This document shows positions 1 to 9,051 of a stretch of 64,000 bases of DNA, one piece after another (positions within the stretch are counted from its first letter, which is position 1; each line of letters opens with the position of its first letter). Where the stretch lies: NCBI RefSeq assembly GCF_015182285.1, contig NZ_PRDM01000001.1:1116001-1180000 (forward strand). Direction: 5' to 3'. The position numbers and the translations under genes are program-made. Under the pieces are notes generated by a model. That model was not told the DNA's origin. It searched no databases and was given only the letters and a program-made list of their open reading frames with translations. Origin of the DNA: Flavobacterium hungaricum (lineage in GTDB: Bacteria; Bacteroidota; Bacteroidia; Flavobacteriales; Flavobacteriaceae).

Positions 1-142
1 GTATGTTACTTGTGCTTACCAAAAAGTTAAATCTAACAAAAGGATCTGCGCTGGTAGTATCTAATCTATAATCGTCTTTTGAACAGGAAACGAATAATGC
101 AGCAATAATGCTTAATACAGCTATAATTTTAATACGATTCAT
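1..142 (-). CDS. Lipoprotein, 5' part only (cut by window edge)
   Basis: The reverse strand opens with ATG at 142 and reads 47 codons to the window edge. The N-terminus has two basic residues, a hydrophobic stretch and a lipobox ending FVSC-SKDD, so a lipidated outer-membrane protein is expected. The start lies 14 bases inside the end of the SusD gene, so the two are translationally coupled. Lipoproteins in this position after susD are usually surface glycan- or ligand-binding proteins. Too little is present to name a family; function here is inferred from position only. Confidence 0.7.
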   Translation of the reverse strand, partial: MNRIKIIAVLSIIAALFVSCSKDDYRLDTTSADPFVRFNFLVSTSNI

Positions 143-1613
143 TTTGCTTTAAATTATGGTTAAGGTTAAGATTGCTTTTTGGAATTGGCAGGACAAATTT
201 TGGTGAGGGATAGGTAAGACTGCAGTTTTCAGATAGACAGCCGTCGTTTCTAGAAACATCTTTATGATTTCTAACGATGTCAAAAAATAAATGACCTTCA
301 AAACAAAGTTCTTTTCTTCTTTCCAGAAACAGGGCATCCTGTAGATTTTCTGAATCATTTAATACTGTTGCATTTGCTCTTGCTCTTATAGTATTAATAT
401 CTTTTTTGGCTTGATCTGTATTGTTAAGTTTTAGAGCAGCTTCGGCACGAATTAAATATTGCTCGCTTAATCTAAATGCAACATAACCTGGGTTTCCTTG
501 GAATTTTTTACTAAAATAATAGTTCAATTGTGCAGGCTGTAAATTCACTAAAGTTGTTAAGGGTTGTACAAGGAATAATTGTTTACGAATATCTGAAGCC
601 TCGTATAAATCTATTAAATCTTGCGAAGCCACATATTTTTGAAAGGTTGTACTATTAGTATAACCAAAAAGTGCTGCTAAAGACGAACCCGTTATACCTT
701 CTTCGTTTTTCGTTATCGTAAACTCCATTAATATTTCAGAAATAGGAAGATCCGGCTGCTCCCATTGTGCAACATAATTAGAAGATTCTACTAAACTTAC
801 ACCAGAATTTGAAATCACATCATTAGCGGTGTCATAAGCTTTTTGCCAATCGTTTTTAGATAAATATACTCTTGATAATAAAGCTTTTGTATTGTTTTTA
901 TTGAAGTAACTATAAGCCGGTCCGTTTAAAAGCGCATTATCAGAATAAAAGCTTACAGCTGTTGTAAGATCTTCGATAATATGTGCATAGGTATTGGCAG
1001 CAGTTTCTCGGGACGCATATTGTAATCCATTTGTTATAGACTTGGTACTGTATACAATTCCTAAATGAGAGGCGTCTGCAGTATAGCTGTAGTTCTGGCT
1101 GTAAAATTCACTTAACAAAAAGTGCATATAAGCTCTGGCTGTCAAAGCTTCTGCTTTTATTTGTTTTTTCTCAGTTTCTGTAGCGTCCTTCAAACCGTCC
1201 ACAAATTCTATAATTAAATTTGCTTCATTGATAATCTTGTAACCATTACTATAAAAACTACTTAAATCAGAATCAAGAGCTTGATCATTAAAAGAATAGA
1301 AAGGCTCAATGTCACCAGGAACGGTAATTATTCCGTTTCTGTTTGGGTCATCAGAATAAGTAGGAGAGAATTTAAGATTACCACCTTGTATGTCTGAATA
1401 TACTGCAAAAGTCGGACTAGTGTGAATGGCTCTTAGATCGTAATAAACACCATTTAATGCTGTCAGAACTCCTTTTTTATCTGATAGTTGTTCCTTTATA
1501 GAAGTTTGTGTTCCTGGTTCCTGCTCCAAAAAGTCACTGCAGCTTTGTAATGAGCAAAGCAGTGCTAAAACAACTGGAAATTTTAATGCTTTTATATATT
1601 TAAAATATTTCAT
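129..1613 (-). CDS. SusD/RagB-family nutrient-binding outer-membrane lipoprotein
   Basis: 494 residues, the usual size for SusD/RagB. The signal peptide ends in a lipobox (SLQSC, Cys25) followed by SDFLEQEPG, typical of SusD mature ends. The C-terminal part has the family's RAEAALKLN and FEGHLFFDIVR regions, where SusD proteins carry the conserved helical repeats. The protein should sit on the cell surface as the lid of the SusC transporter encoded 4 bases upstream. The substrate cannot be told from sequence because no enzyme gene lies in view. Family assignment is confident. Confidence 0.93.
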   Translation of the reverse strand: MKYFKYIKALKFPVVLALLCSLQSCSDFLEQEPGTQTSIKEQLSDKKGVLTALNGVYYDLRAIHTSPTFAVYSDIQGGNLKFSPTYSDDPNRNGIITVPGDIEPFYSFNDQALDSDLSSFYSNGYKIINEANLIIEFVDGLKDATETEKKQIKAEALTARAYMHFLLSEFYSQNYSYTADASHLGIVYSTKSITNGLQYASRETAANTYAHIIEDLTTAVSFYSDNALLNGPAYSYFNKNNTKALLSRVYLSKNDWQKAYDTANDVISNSGVSLVESSNYVAQWEQPDLPISEILMEFTITKNEEGITGSSLAALFGYTNSTTFQKYVASQDLIDLYEASDIRKQLFLVQPLTTLVNLQPAQLNYYFSKKFQGNPGYVAFRLSEQYLIRAEAALKLNNTDQAKKDINTIRARANATVLNDSENLQDALFLERRKELCFEGHLFFDIVRNHKDVSRNDGCLSENCSLTYPSPKFVLPIPKSNLNLNHNLKQNESY

Positions 1614-1617
1614 CTTT

Positions 1618-4600
1618 TTAAAATTTTGTATTAATGCCGCATGAAATAGTTCTGGCTTGTGGATATGTATAACTCAATTCTCGAATACCGTTCATCCCAG
1701 ATGGACTCTTTTCCTTGTACCAATACAGTGCATTTGAAACATCTGCAAATACAGTTAAATTGTCCAGAAAAGTATTTTTTACAGGAACATTATAACTCAA
1801 GTTGATATTACTAATTTTAATATATGTTGCATCAAAAACATATTTACTCATATTTGCGATCAAAGTGTTATTGCTTGGAGCAGGCTGTGTCACAATATCT
1901 CCCGGATTTTTCCAATAGTCATAAGCATTTGTTGACATATTTCTGTTGGATGTAATTCTGTATTTCCCGATAATATCATCTGTAACCAATTTATCTCCGC
2001 CCCATTGAAAAGCACCCGTTATAGACAGTATGATATTATCATTTAATGAAAATCTGTTGCTGAAACCTCCAAATGCTTTAGGCTGTGTGTTTCCGATTGG
2101 TTCCCAGTCTGCATTTGTAAATAATTGGCTGTAAGTTGCAGCATCGTAAACTTGACCATTTTTTCTAATAAGATCTCTACCTGTGGCAGGATCAACACCA
2201 ATCCAGTTAACTCCCCAGATTGTACTTGTGCTGTACCCGATTTTTTGTGCCAAAGCGATATTAGCCTGAGAATAATCGCTTCCTAGTCCTAATAAATCGG
2301 TTACTTTATTTTCTACAGTTGCTATATTAAAAGAGGTTGACCATTTAAATTTTCCTTTTTGAAACCATTTTATTCTGGTAGTAAATTCAAAACCTTTATT
2401 ATACATGCTTGCAGCATTTAATTCTAAAGTGTTGTAACCATTTTCTACCGGAATATCTCGCGCAACAATTAAATCTGATAAATCATCATAGTAGTATTCT
2501 AATGATAATTCGATTCTGTTGAAGACATTAAAGTCGATACCAGCGTTAAATTTTGTGTTTTTTTCCCAGCTTAAACTTCCATTTGGTGCGTCGCCTACAG
2601 TGGCGTATTCTCCACCATTGTATCCGTTTTGTGAAATGTTGTATAAACCTTTCGAACGGTAAGATCCAATTCTTGAATTACCCGTAGAACCATAGCTCAG
2701 TTTTAGTTTTAAGAAATCAACCCAGGAATTTGATTTTAGAAAATCTTGATTACTGATTATCCATGCTAAACCTGTACCACTGTTTAGAGCGACATTGGTA
2801 TCATCACCAAATACAGAACTTTCGTCACGTCTAATATTTCCTAAGAAAAAGTATTTCTTTTTATAATTGTAATTGATTTGAGAAAACAAAGAAACTCTAG
2901 ATCCGTTGCTAATATCAGATCTGTAGGCTTGTTTTGCGTAGGTTTCATCTTCAACTGTAGTACGGTTATCATCTTGTAAGGCATCAGAAACAGAATTAAT
3001 AACATTCGGATTAATAAAACCAGTAGCTGACGCATAATGAAACTTTCCTTTTTCTTCTGCAAGTTCAAAACCTAAAACACCATCTATTCCATGATTTTCA
3101 GTAATTTGCTTATCAAATAATGCTTGTCCCTGCCAGTTCCATTTAGTAGATTTACGTTCATTAATTGCTCTTCTTCCCCAATTAGGATAAGTCTGTTCAT
3201 TAAAAATAAAAGTACCGCTGTTTCTGCCGCTTTCATTTTCTCCAGAGAAATAACGATCTTGTTCTTTGTCTTTATAATCAATTCCAAATAAAGTCTGGAA
3301 CTTTATAGCCTTATTTAATTCATAACCTAAATTAATACTTCCTAATATTCCGTAAGTATTGGTTTCATTTTTATTCTGAGCAATAGCAGCCAGCGGATTT
3401 CCTCCTGTTAATCCAGTTACTCCAGATAATGCATAAGATCCATCTGCAGTGTAAGGTGACAAAGTTGGAATGTAAGCATAAGAATAGTAAGTATTAGGAG
3501 CCACCTTTTTGATGTAGCTTGGATTCAATGAAAGATTTACATTCCATTTAGATTGTCTGTAACCTAAGTTGATTCCGGCATTTAATTGTTTGGTTGTATT
3601 TCCTAATTGCGGTTCGTCAATATTTAAATACGAAACATTTGTTCTGTATGAGAATTTAGAATCAGCTCCAGAAACATTAAAGTTATACTTATTATAAATT
3701 CCGTCATTGTTTAAAAGATCAAACCAATCTGTATTTATTCCGTTATAAGTTAGCTGTGCAGTGTTTGGAGAAGTATTTCTTAAATATTGATTTCTCATTT
3801 CAGTATATTGTTCTCCATTTAAATACTTAATCTGATTGATAGCAGAGGAAACTCCCAACTGATTAGAGAAACCGAATTTAGCTTTACCAATTTTACCTTT
3901 TTTGGTCGTGATTAAGATAACACCATTGGCACCATCAGCACCATAAAGACCAACTGCTGCGGCATCTTTAAGAACGGTAAAAGTTTCAATATTTTCTGGA
4001 GCAATTTGAGCCAGAGGATTAGCTAAATCTTCAGAAAAAGCGCTTTGTCCATTAAAAAAAGAACTGTCAATGTAAGTTTCCTCAGTCATAATAATACCGT
4101 CAATGATAATAAGCGGCTGTGTAGAAGTCCCTACAATTGAATTTCCTAAAGGTTTTAAACTTCCTTGTCCGCGAATATTGATTTTTACCGGACCTCCAAC
4201 TCCAGAGGTGTTTTCGATTAAAACACCAGCAATTTGACCTTCAAGCATTTTATCAACACTTTCAGAAGCCTGCTGTACTGGAATATCTTTAGAAGTCAAA
4301 GTAGAAATACTCCCAACAATTTCTTCTTTTAATTTTGTAGTTCCGTAAGAAGAAGTAATAATAACGGGATTTAATTCGTCTGCAGCTTCTTCAAGGAAAA
4401 AAGAAAAAAGTTTTTTAGTTCCTGCTTTTTGTGATTGCGGCTGCATGCCCAAAAATCCAACTTCGAGTACCAGATTCGGGATATCATTTCCAGTTAACTG
4501 ATAAACAAATTTCCCGTTAAAGTCGGTGATAGCGCCCATACCGCCATTTCCCATTCCTTTTATGCGTACAGAAGCGCCCGGAAGCGGTAATTTACTTTTT

Positions 4601-4983
4601 GCATCATAAACAATTCCGCTGATAAAGCGTTCTTTTTCCTGCGGATCTGCTTCAGAATTATCAGCAACAGAACTAGTTAATAAAACCTGCTTTTTCTGAA
4701 TGTAATAAGAAATGTTTTTGCCTTTTAACAACTGTTTTAAAACAGTTTCTAAAGTCGCATTATTAATATCTAGATCAGCCAATTGTTCGGCATCGATTTT
4801 TCTGGCGTTGTAAATGATTCTAAAATCACTTTGTTCTTCAATCGATTTTATAATAGAACTGATCGGTTTATTTTTAACATGTATCGTTATCAATTTATTT
4901 TGCGAAAAACCTTTAAAACCGGATATAAGGAGGGCTAAGAAAAACAGAGTTTTTCTTAAGTTGTTGGGTATCATTAATGTCAT
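1618..4983 (-). CDS. SusC/RagA-family TonB-dependent transporter with STN signalling domain
   Basis: 1121 residues. After the signal peptide comes a secretin/TonB short N-terminal (STN) domain at about 28-110, then a carboxypeptidase-regulatory-like domain at about 122-200, a plug at about 215-365 with the usual VLKDAAAVGLYG and GANGVILITTKKG motifs, and a 22-strand barrel ending in Phe. STN domains occur in receptors that signal to an inner-membrane FecR protein, and a FecR gene lies 7 bases upstream. The receptor should import the SusD-captured ligand and report its presence to the FecR/sigma pair. The start at 4983 gives the best signal peptide (basic N-terminus, then LFFLALLISGFKGFSQ). 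Confidence 0.95.
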   Translation of the reverse strand: MTLMIPNNLRKTLFFLALLISGFKGFSQNKLITIHVKNKPISSIIKSIEEQSDFRIIYNARKIDAEQLADLDINNATLETVLKQLLKGKNISYYIQKKQVLLTSSVADNSEADPQEKERFISGIVYDAKSKLPLPGASVRIKGMGNGGMGAITDFNGKFVYQLTGNDIPNLVLEVGFLGMQPQSQKAGTKKLFSFFLEEAADELNPVIITSSYGTTKLKEEIVGSISTLTSKDIPVQQASESVDKMLEGQIAGVLIENTSGVGGPVKINIRGQGSLKPLGNSIVGTSTQPLIIIDGIIMTEETYIDSSFFNGQSAFSEDLANPLAQIAPENIETFTVLKDAAAVGLYGADGANGVILITTKKGKIGKAKFGFSNQLGVSSAINQIKYLNGEQYTEMRNQYLRNTSPNTAQLTYNGINTDWFDLLNNDGIYNKYNFNVSGADSKFSYRTNVSYLNIDEPQLGNTTKQLNAGINLGYRQSKWNVNLSLNPSYIKKVAPNTYYSYAYIPTLSPYTADGSYALSGVTGLTGGNPLAAIAQNKNETNTYGILGSINLGYELNKAIKFQTLFGIDYKDKEQDRYFSGENESGRNSGTFIFNEQTYPNWGRRAINERKSTKWNWQGQALFDKQITENHGIDGVLGFELAEEKGKFHYASATGFINPNVINSVSDALQDDNRTTVEDETYAKQAYRSDISNGSRVSLFSQINYNYKKKYFFLGNIRRDESSVFGDDTNVALNSGTGLAWIISNQDFLKSNSWVDFLKLKLSYGSTGNSRIGSYRSKGLYNISQNGYNGGEYATVGDAPNGSLSWEKNTKFNAGIDFNVFNRIELSLEYYYDDLSDLIVARDIPVENGYNTLELNAASMYNKGFEFTTRIKWFQKGKFKWSTSFNIATVENKVTDLLGLGSDYSQANIALAQKIGYSTSTIWGVNWIGVDPATGRDLIRKNGQVYDAATYSQLFTNADWEPIGNTQPKAFGGFSNRFSLNDNIILSITGAFQWGGDKLVTDDIIGKYRITSNRNMSTNAYDYWKNPGDIVTQPAPSNNTLIANMSKYVFDATYIKISNINLSYNVPVKNTFLDNLTVFADVSNALYWYKEKSPSGMNGIRELSYTYPQARTISCGINTKF

Positions 4984-4990
4984 GTTTTAT

Positions 4991-6097
4991 TTAGTTATGG
5001 AAAATTGGTGTAATCGTAATGGTTTTTTGTTCAATAGAATAATTAAAGGGTGTGTCACGTTTTAGAAGTTCCAAAATGTTTTCGACACTAGACTCACTGA
5101 TTTTTATTGAGCCCGTAAAACTCTGTTTGGCCAAAACAGCATTTTCGTTGATGATTTCAACGTCGTACGTTCGCTCAATAATTTTAGTAATAGTAGAAAA
5201 TGGGGTATTGTTAAAAGCAAGTTCGCCAAATGTCCAAGCTTCGTAAAAAGAAGTATCAACAGTTTTTGTTGTAATTTTCTTAGACTGGTTCTGCCAGACC
5301 GCCATTTGGTTGGGCTGCAGGAGAACACTGTTTGACAAATTATCTTTTTCAGACATTTTAATGCTTCCTTCTACCAAAACACTGCTCACAGTTTTGTCTT
5401 CAGGATAAGCACTTACGTTAAATTTTGTTCCGAGAACTTCAATTTCAGTTTCATCCGAATGCACAATAAACGGATGCTGTTTGTCTTTGGCAACTTCAAA
5501 AAATGCTTCACCGGTTAAATAAACATTTCTTTTACCGTTTATTCCAAATTGCTCCGGATAACGCAGCGTAGATCCAGAATTTAAACTCACAATTGTACCG
5601 TCTGAGAGTTTTAATTTGAATGTTTTTCCGTAAGGCACCTTAAGGCTATGATACAAAACGTTTTTATCAAGCGCTTTTCCAAAATACACAATCTGATTAG
5701 GAAACTTTCTGGCAACCAGTTCGCCTTTATCATTTACCAAAGCAGTTTGATTTTTTTCGGTAATATACTCTAAACTTCCATCGCCTAATTCCAGAACAAT
5801 TTCTTTAGAAGCTGTTGTTCTGTCATTAAAATAGAAAGCCAGCCTTCCTAAACCCATTAAAACAGCAAGAATGGCCGCGTATTGTAAATACTGTCTTGTT
5901 CTGTTTTTTGGTTTTAAAGCAATAACAGGAACCTCACGTGAAATAGTTCCAGAAAGTGCTGTTAAGGCCCAAGTCTTTTTTAAAGTTATAAATTGCTTTT
6001 TGTTTTCTTCCGAAGCTTCAATCCAACCAAAAAGTTGTGCCGCTTCTTGTTCTGATGCTTCATTAGATAAGTATTTATAAATTAGTTCCGATGTCAT
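4991..6097 (-). CDS. FecR-family anti-sigma factor
   Basis: 368 residues. The N-terminal cytoplasmic part (about 1-65) should bind the sigma factor. One membrane span is seen at about 69-90 (YLQYAAILAVLMGLGRLAFYF). The periplasmic FecR domain (about 150-250, with VPYGKTFKLKLSDGT and LNSGSTLRYP) is followed by a DUF4974 domain at about 290-365 (FNNTPFSTITKIIERTYDVEI), the usual Bacteroidota arrangement. It lies between the ECF sigma gene (67 bases upstream) and the STN-containing SusC (7 bases downstream). It is expected to hold the sigma factor until the SusC STN domain signals ligand. Confidence 0.95.
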   Translation of the reverse strand: MTSELIYKYLSNEASEQEAAQLFGWIEASEENKKQFITLKKTWALTALSGTISREVPVIALKPKNRTRQYLQYAAILAVLMGLGRLAFYFNDRTTASKEIVLELGDGSLEYITEKNQTALVNDKGELVARKFPNQIVYFGKALDKNVLYHSLKVPYGKTFKLKLSDGTIVSLNSGSTLRYPEQFGINGKRNVYLTGEAFFEVAKDKQHPFIVHSDETEIEVLGTKFNVSAYPEDKTVSSVLVEGSIKMSEKDNLSNSVLLQPNQMAVWQNQSKKITTKTVDTSFYEAWTFGELAFNNTPFSTITKIIERTYDVEIINENAVLAKQSFTGSIKISESSVENILELLKRDTPFNYSIEQKTITITPIFHN

Positions 6098-6164
6098 AAA
6101 TGCGTTTTTAATCTTCTCGCTTTAGTTAGTACACTTCAGAATTAAAATACCCTACCTTTTATTT

Positions 6165-6764
6165 TTAATTATTACAAATAAAGATAAAAATCAAGAATAA
6201 ATAATCTGATAATTTTGTTCTTAAAATCTTTAAAGCCTTGGTCATGTGGGCTTCAACCGCTTTTAGAGTAACCTGCATTTCTTCGGCGATTTCTGAATTT
6301 TTTTTATTCTCGAATCGTTTTTTGATGAAAACTTCGCGGGTTTTGGCAGGTAAATCGTTAATTGATTCCTGAATGATGCGCTCTAATTCGGTTAATTCTA
6401 AAGTGTCGAATGAAATTGAATTTAAGACTTCAATATTAAGTTCGCGTTCTTTTTGATTGAGTAAGTCGTTTTTGAATTTGTCTTTAACCTTATTATGGCG
6501 AATTAGATTGAGACACTTTGATTTGGAGTAGGTGTAGAGAAAAGACTGGATTCCGTTGATCGATTCAATACCGTCGCGGTTTTGCCATAGATGCACAAAA
6601 GCTTCTTGTGCCAGATTTTCTGCCTCTTCATCATCATAAATAAACTGAATACAAAAGGATTGTATTCTTTTAAAGTATTTTTCGTAAAAATAACCGAAAG
6701 CCGTTTCGTTTCCTTCTTTGAAAGATTCGAAATTCTGGTTTTCTAAATTAGTGGTATTATTCAT
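6165..6764 (-). CDS. ECF RNA polymerase sigma-70 factor (Bacteroidota FecI-like)
   Basis: 199 residues. Region 2 is visible at about 20-85 (YFYEKYFKRIQSFCIQFIYD, LAQEAFVHLWQNRD) and region 4 at about 125-185 (INDLPAKTREVFIKKRFENK, then NSEIAEEMQVTLKAVEAHM). It should direct transcription of the FecR-SusC-SusD operon that follows. The last 12 residues form a very hydrophobic tail (LFLIFIFIC), discussed in the findings. A -7 box in the upstream gap (6840-6847) fits independent transcription. Confidence 0.95.
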   Translation of the reverse strand: MNNTTNLENQNFESFKEGNETAFGYFYEKYFKRIQSFCIQFIYDDEEAENLAQEAFVHLWQNRDGIESINGIQSFLYTYSKSKCLNLIRHNKVKDKFKNDLLNQKERELNIEVLNSISFDTLELTELERIIQESINDLPAKTREVFIKKRFENKKNSEIAEEMQVTLKAVEAHMTKALKILRTKLSDYLFLIFIFICNN

Positions 6765-6839
6765 TTAACGAAATTACTTTGGGAGCAATATAAGTAATTT
6801 ATTCTAAGGATTACTTAGTCGGATTTGCTCGGAAAGCGG

Positions 6840-6847
6840 CAAATATA
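6840..6847 (-). promoter_or_regulatory. Putative -7 box for the ECF sigma gene
   Basis: The plus strand reads CAAATATA, which is TATATTTG on the coding strand and matches the Bacteroidota -7 consensus TAnnTTTG. It lies 76 bases before the sigma start. No clear -33 TTTG is seen at the right distance. Confidence 0.4.
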
Positions 6848-6926
6848 AAAGTTTATTTATATTAGTTCTAAATAAAATAAAATTATTGAATGTTTTGAGA
6901 AATTTTATTCAGAATAAGCGCAAAAA

Positions 6927-6960
6927 AAGCCCAGACGGTTAAGTCTGAGCTTGTTTTTTT
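6927..6960. terminator. Bidirectional-looking intrinsic terminator
   Basis: AAGCCCAGAC (6927-6936) pairs with GTCTGAGCTT (6943-6952) with one wobble and a 6-base loop. T or A runs flank both sides. It could end readthrough from the minus-strand ABC/TonB operon before the sigma gene. Confidence 0.7.
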
Positions 6961-7059
6961 GAACCATATCAGTGATATAAGACCATTAAGATTTGTGCAA
7001 GAAGCGCACAGTTTTTTTCTGGAGTTGGATTTTAATTAAAGCTGGTAAAGCTTGTTTTC

Positions 7060-7570
7060 TGAGACAATAGCTAAGATCAATTGCCTCCAGCTTCAGCTGG
7101 AGGTGAATTGAATCATTATGAAAGGCTTTAGCCGAACTTTATAATTTGGCTAAAGCCTGAAACGATATCCTCCCAAATCCCCCAGCTAAAGCTGGGGGCA
7201 ATTGATATTTTTGAAAATCTATGAATTATTGAAACGCAAATTTGGCAAAGCTTGTGTTGAGACAAGAATTAATTTGAATTGCCTCCAGCTTCAGCTGGAG
7301 GTCAAATGCAGTATTAACAATGGCTTTAGCCGAACTTTATAATTTGGCTAAAGCCTGAAACGATATCCTCCCAAATCCCCCAGCTAAAGCTGGGGGCAAT
7401 TGATATTTTTGAAAATCTATGAATTGATTGAAACGCAAAGTTGGCAAAGCTTGTGTTGAGACAATAACTAATCTGAATTGCCTCCAACTTCAGCTGGAGG
7501 TGAAATGAATCATTATCAAAGGCTTTAGCCGAAATTTATCATTTTGCTAAAGCTGGAGGCAATTACTGTT
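7060..7570. repeat. Three ~198-bp tandem units with nested palindromes
   Basis: The palindromic motif GCCTCCAGCTTCAGCTGGAG begins at 7083, 7281 and (one base changed) 7480, a period of 198-199. Units 1 and 2 also carry GGCTTTAGCC paired with GGCTAAAGCC and a CCCCCAGCT...AGCTGGGGG hairpin (7179-7198, 7377-7396). Unit 3 lacks the last hairpin and is degenerate. No open frame of note runs through it. A single related copy is at 24876-24951. The rest of the 6765-7702 gap holds nothing else recognisable. Confidence 0.9.
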
Positions 7571-7702
7571 TTTAAAAATTTATCAATTGATTAAAATGCA
7601 AAGTTCTCAAAGCTTTACCAATAAAAGCTTTGAGAACCTTAATTTAAAAAATCTAATTCAGTGAAAAAACCTGTACTTTCTTTGCGGTTATAAAACGTCC
7701 GG

Positions 7703-9049
7703 TTAAATTAGAGTTCTAAAATTCCTCCATCCAAAACCAATTAATACTAAATTGAAAAGCAATACAGGTAAAAATGCTTTTAAAAAGCCAGTCTCCGTAG
7801 AATCAGTAAAAGTTTTGACTTTAAATTTCTCCCAGTTTTCTTTGTCAACCGGTGCTTCTTCAAAAATTTTCGGATAAAAATACAATCTCATTTTTTCGTG
7901 AAAAAGCTTTGTTTCTTTCAAAAATAAAAGCTGGTTCCCAAGATCTGATTTCGCTGTTTCATTCAGCTGAATCTGCGTATGAAGCGTCGGAATAAACATT
8001 GCGATTGTCTGGCTGGCGTGGTTTCGCTGTTCCAATTTTGATTCTAATTCACGTGACTGCACAGCCGATTCGTCGTCGCCCATTTGCTGCATCGCATAAT
8101 ACCAAAGCCATTCAAATTCTTTTTTGTCATCCAATTTGTATTTTCTAAACTGCGGATAATGTTTGTAGAATTTCTCCATAGTTTCGTTTTTATCCATATC
8201 CCATTTTTCATGATAGGCATTTCGTTGTTTCAACGTTACTTCCAGAGCTTCAGGAACTTTGTATTTGTTTACGATGTACGTATTAATCGCTGCCGGAAGA
8301 ATAATAATCAGGAAAAGCCAGATGGTCAATAAAATAACGGCATTAAAGTTTGAATGCTTTTGTAGCGAAACAATGAAAAAGCATACCGAAAACCAGAATA
8401 AAAGGTACAAAACACTAAGAACGTAAAAGGTAAAAAGGGATTGATCCAATGGAATTTTTAAGACAAACACTGCGATTAAAAGCAGTACTGTTAAAAGAAC
8501 GATTAGACTTAAAATACGAACATAAAATAGTTTTAGAATATACAAAAACGTACTCTGACTCTGTGTAGCAACGATTTTCCAAGTGCCGCTTTCTTTTTCT
8601 TCTGAAATCACATTGTAGGACAAAGCGATTATGAGGAGTGGAAAAAGATAAATTAATACAAAGCTAAAATCAATATTTCCCGACAAAAGATTGTTCGGAT
8701 TATTGAGTTCGGCATCGTATTTCTGTGCTTCTAAACCACGAATGGTAACACTTTGTATTGACGGATTAACATCGCGCTGTCCGATTGCTAAACTGTTTAT
8801 TGGAAGTGTTTTATTGACCAATGAAAATTTGATGTAATACAGCAAAAGTCCAATTTCGTCTTTATGAAAAGCAGCATTTCTGGCAATATGTTCTTTTTGA
8901 TAAACTACTGCTTCCTGAATGTTGTTTTGTTGTTTGTCCTGAAACTGTTTTCCGATCAAAAGACTGATAAAACCAATGCACAGCAGGAAAAGCAGACCAA
9001 TTTTTGTTCCTTTCGATCGTATGAAATTTTTAAATAATAATGCTAACAT
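7703..9049 (-). CDS. ABC-2 type permease, DUF3526-like (second permease)
   Basis: 448 residues with a span near the N-terminus, a soluble loop at about 40-125, a block of five to six spans (about 128-255), a long extracytoplasmic helical region (about 260-415) and a last span at the C-terminus. The segment YNVISEEKESGTWKIVATQS is the usual ABC-2 coupling-helix region. The gene starts 2 bases after the first permease ends, so the two are coupled and probably form a heterodimer with the ATPase at 12821-13516. Substrate is unknown; a TonB receptor in the same operon suggests a metal or metallophore. Confidence 0.85.
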   Translation of the reverse strand: MLALLFKNFIRSKGTKIGLLFLLCIGFISLLIGKQFQDKQQNNIQEAVVYQKEHIARNAAFHKDEIGLLLYYIKFSLVNKTLPINSLAIGQRDVNPSIQSVTIRGLEAQKYDAELNNPNNLLSGNIDFSFVLIYLFPLLIIALSYNVISEEKESGTWKIVATQSQSTFLYILKLFYVRILSLIVLLTVLLLIAVFVLKIPLDQSLFTFYVLSVLYLLFWFSVCFFIVSLQKHSNFNAVILLTIWLFLIIILPAAINTYIVNKYKVPEALEVTLKQRNAYHEKWDMDKNETMEKFYKHYPQFRKYKLDDKKEFEWLWYYAMQQMGDDESAVQSRELESKLEQRNHASQTIAMFIPTLHTQIQLNETAKSDLGNQLLFLKETKLFHEKMRLYFYPKIFEEAPVDKENWEKFKVKTFTDSTETGFLKAFLPVLLFNLVLIGFGWRNFRTLI

Positions 9050-9051
9050 AA

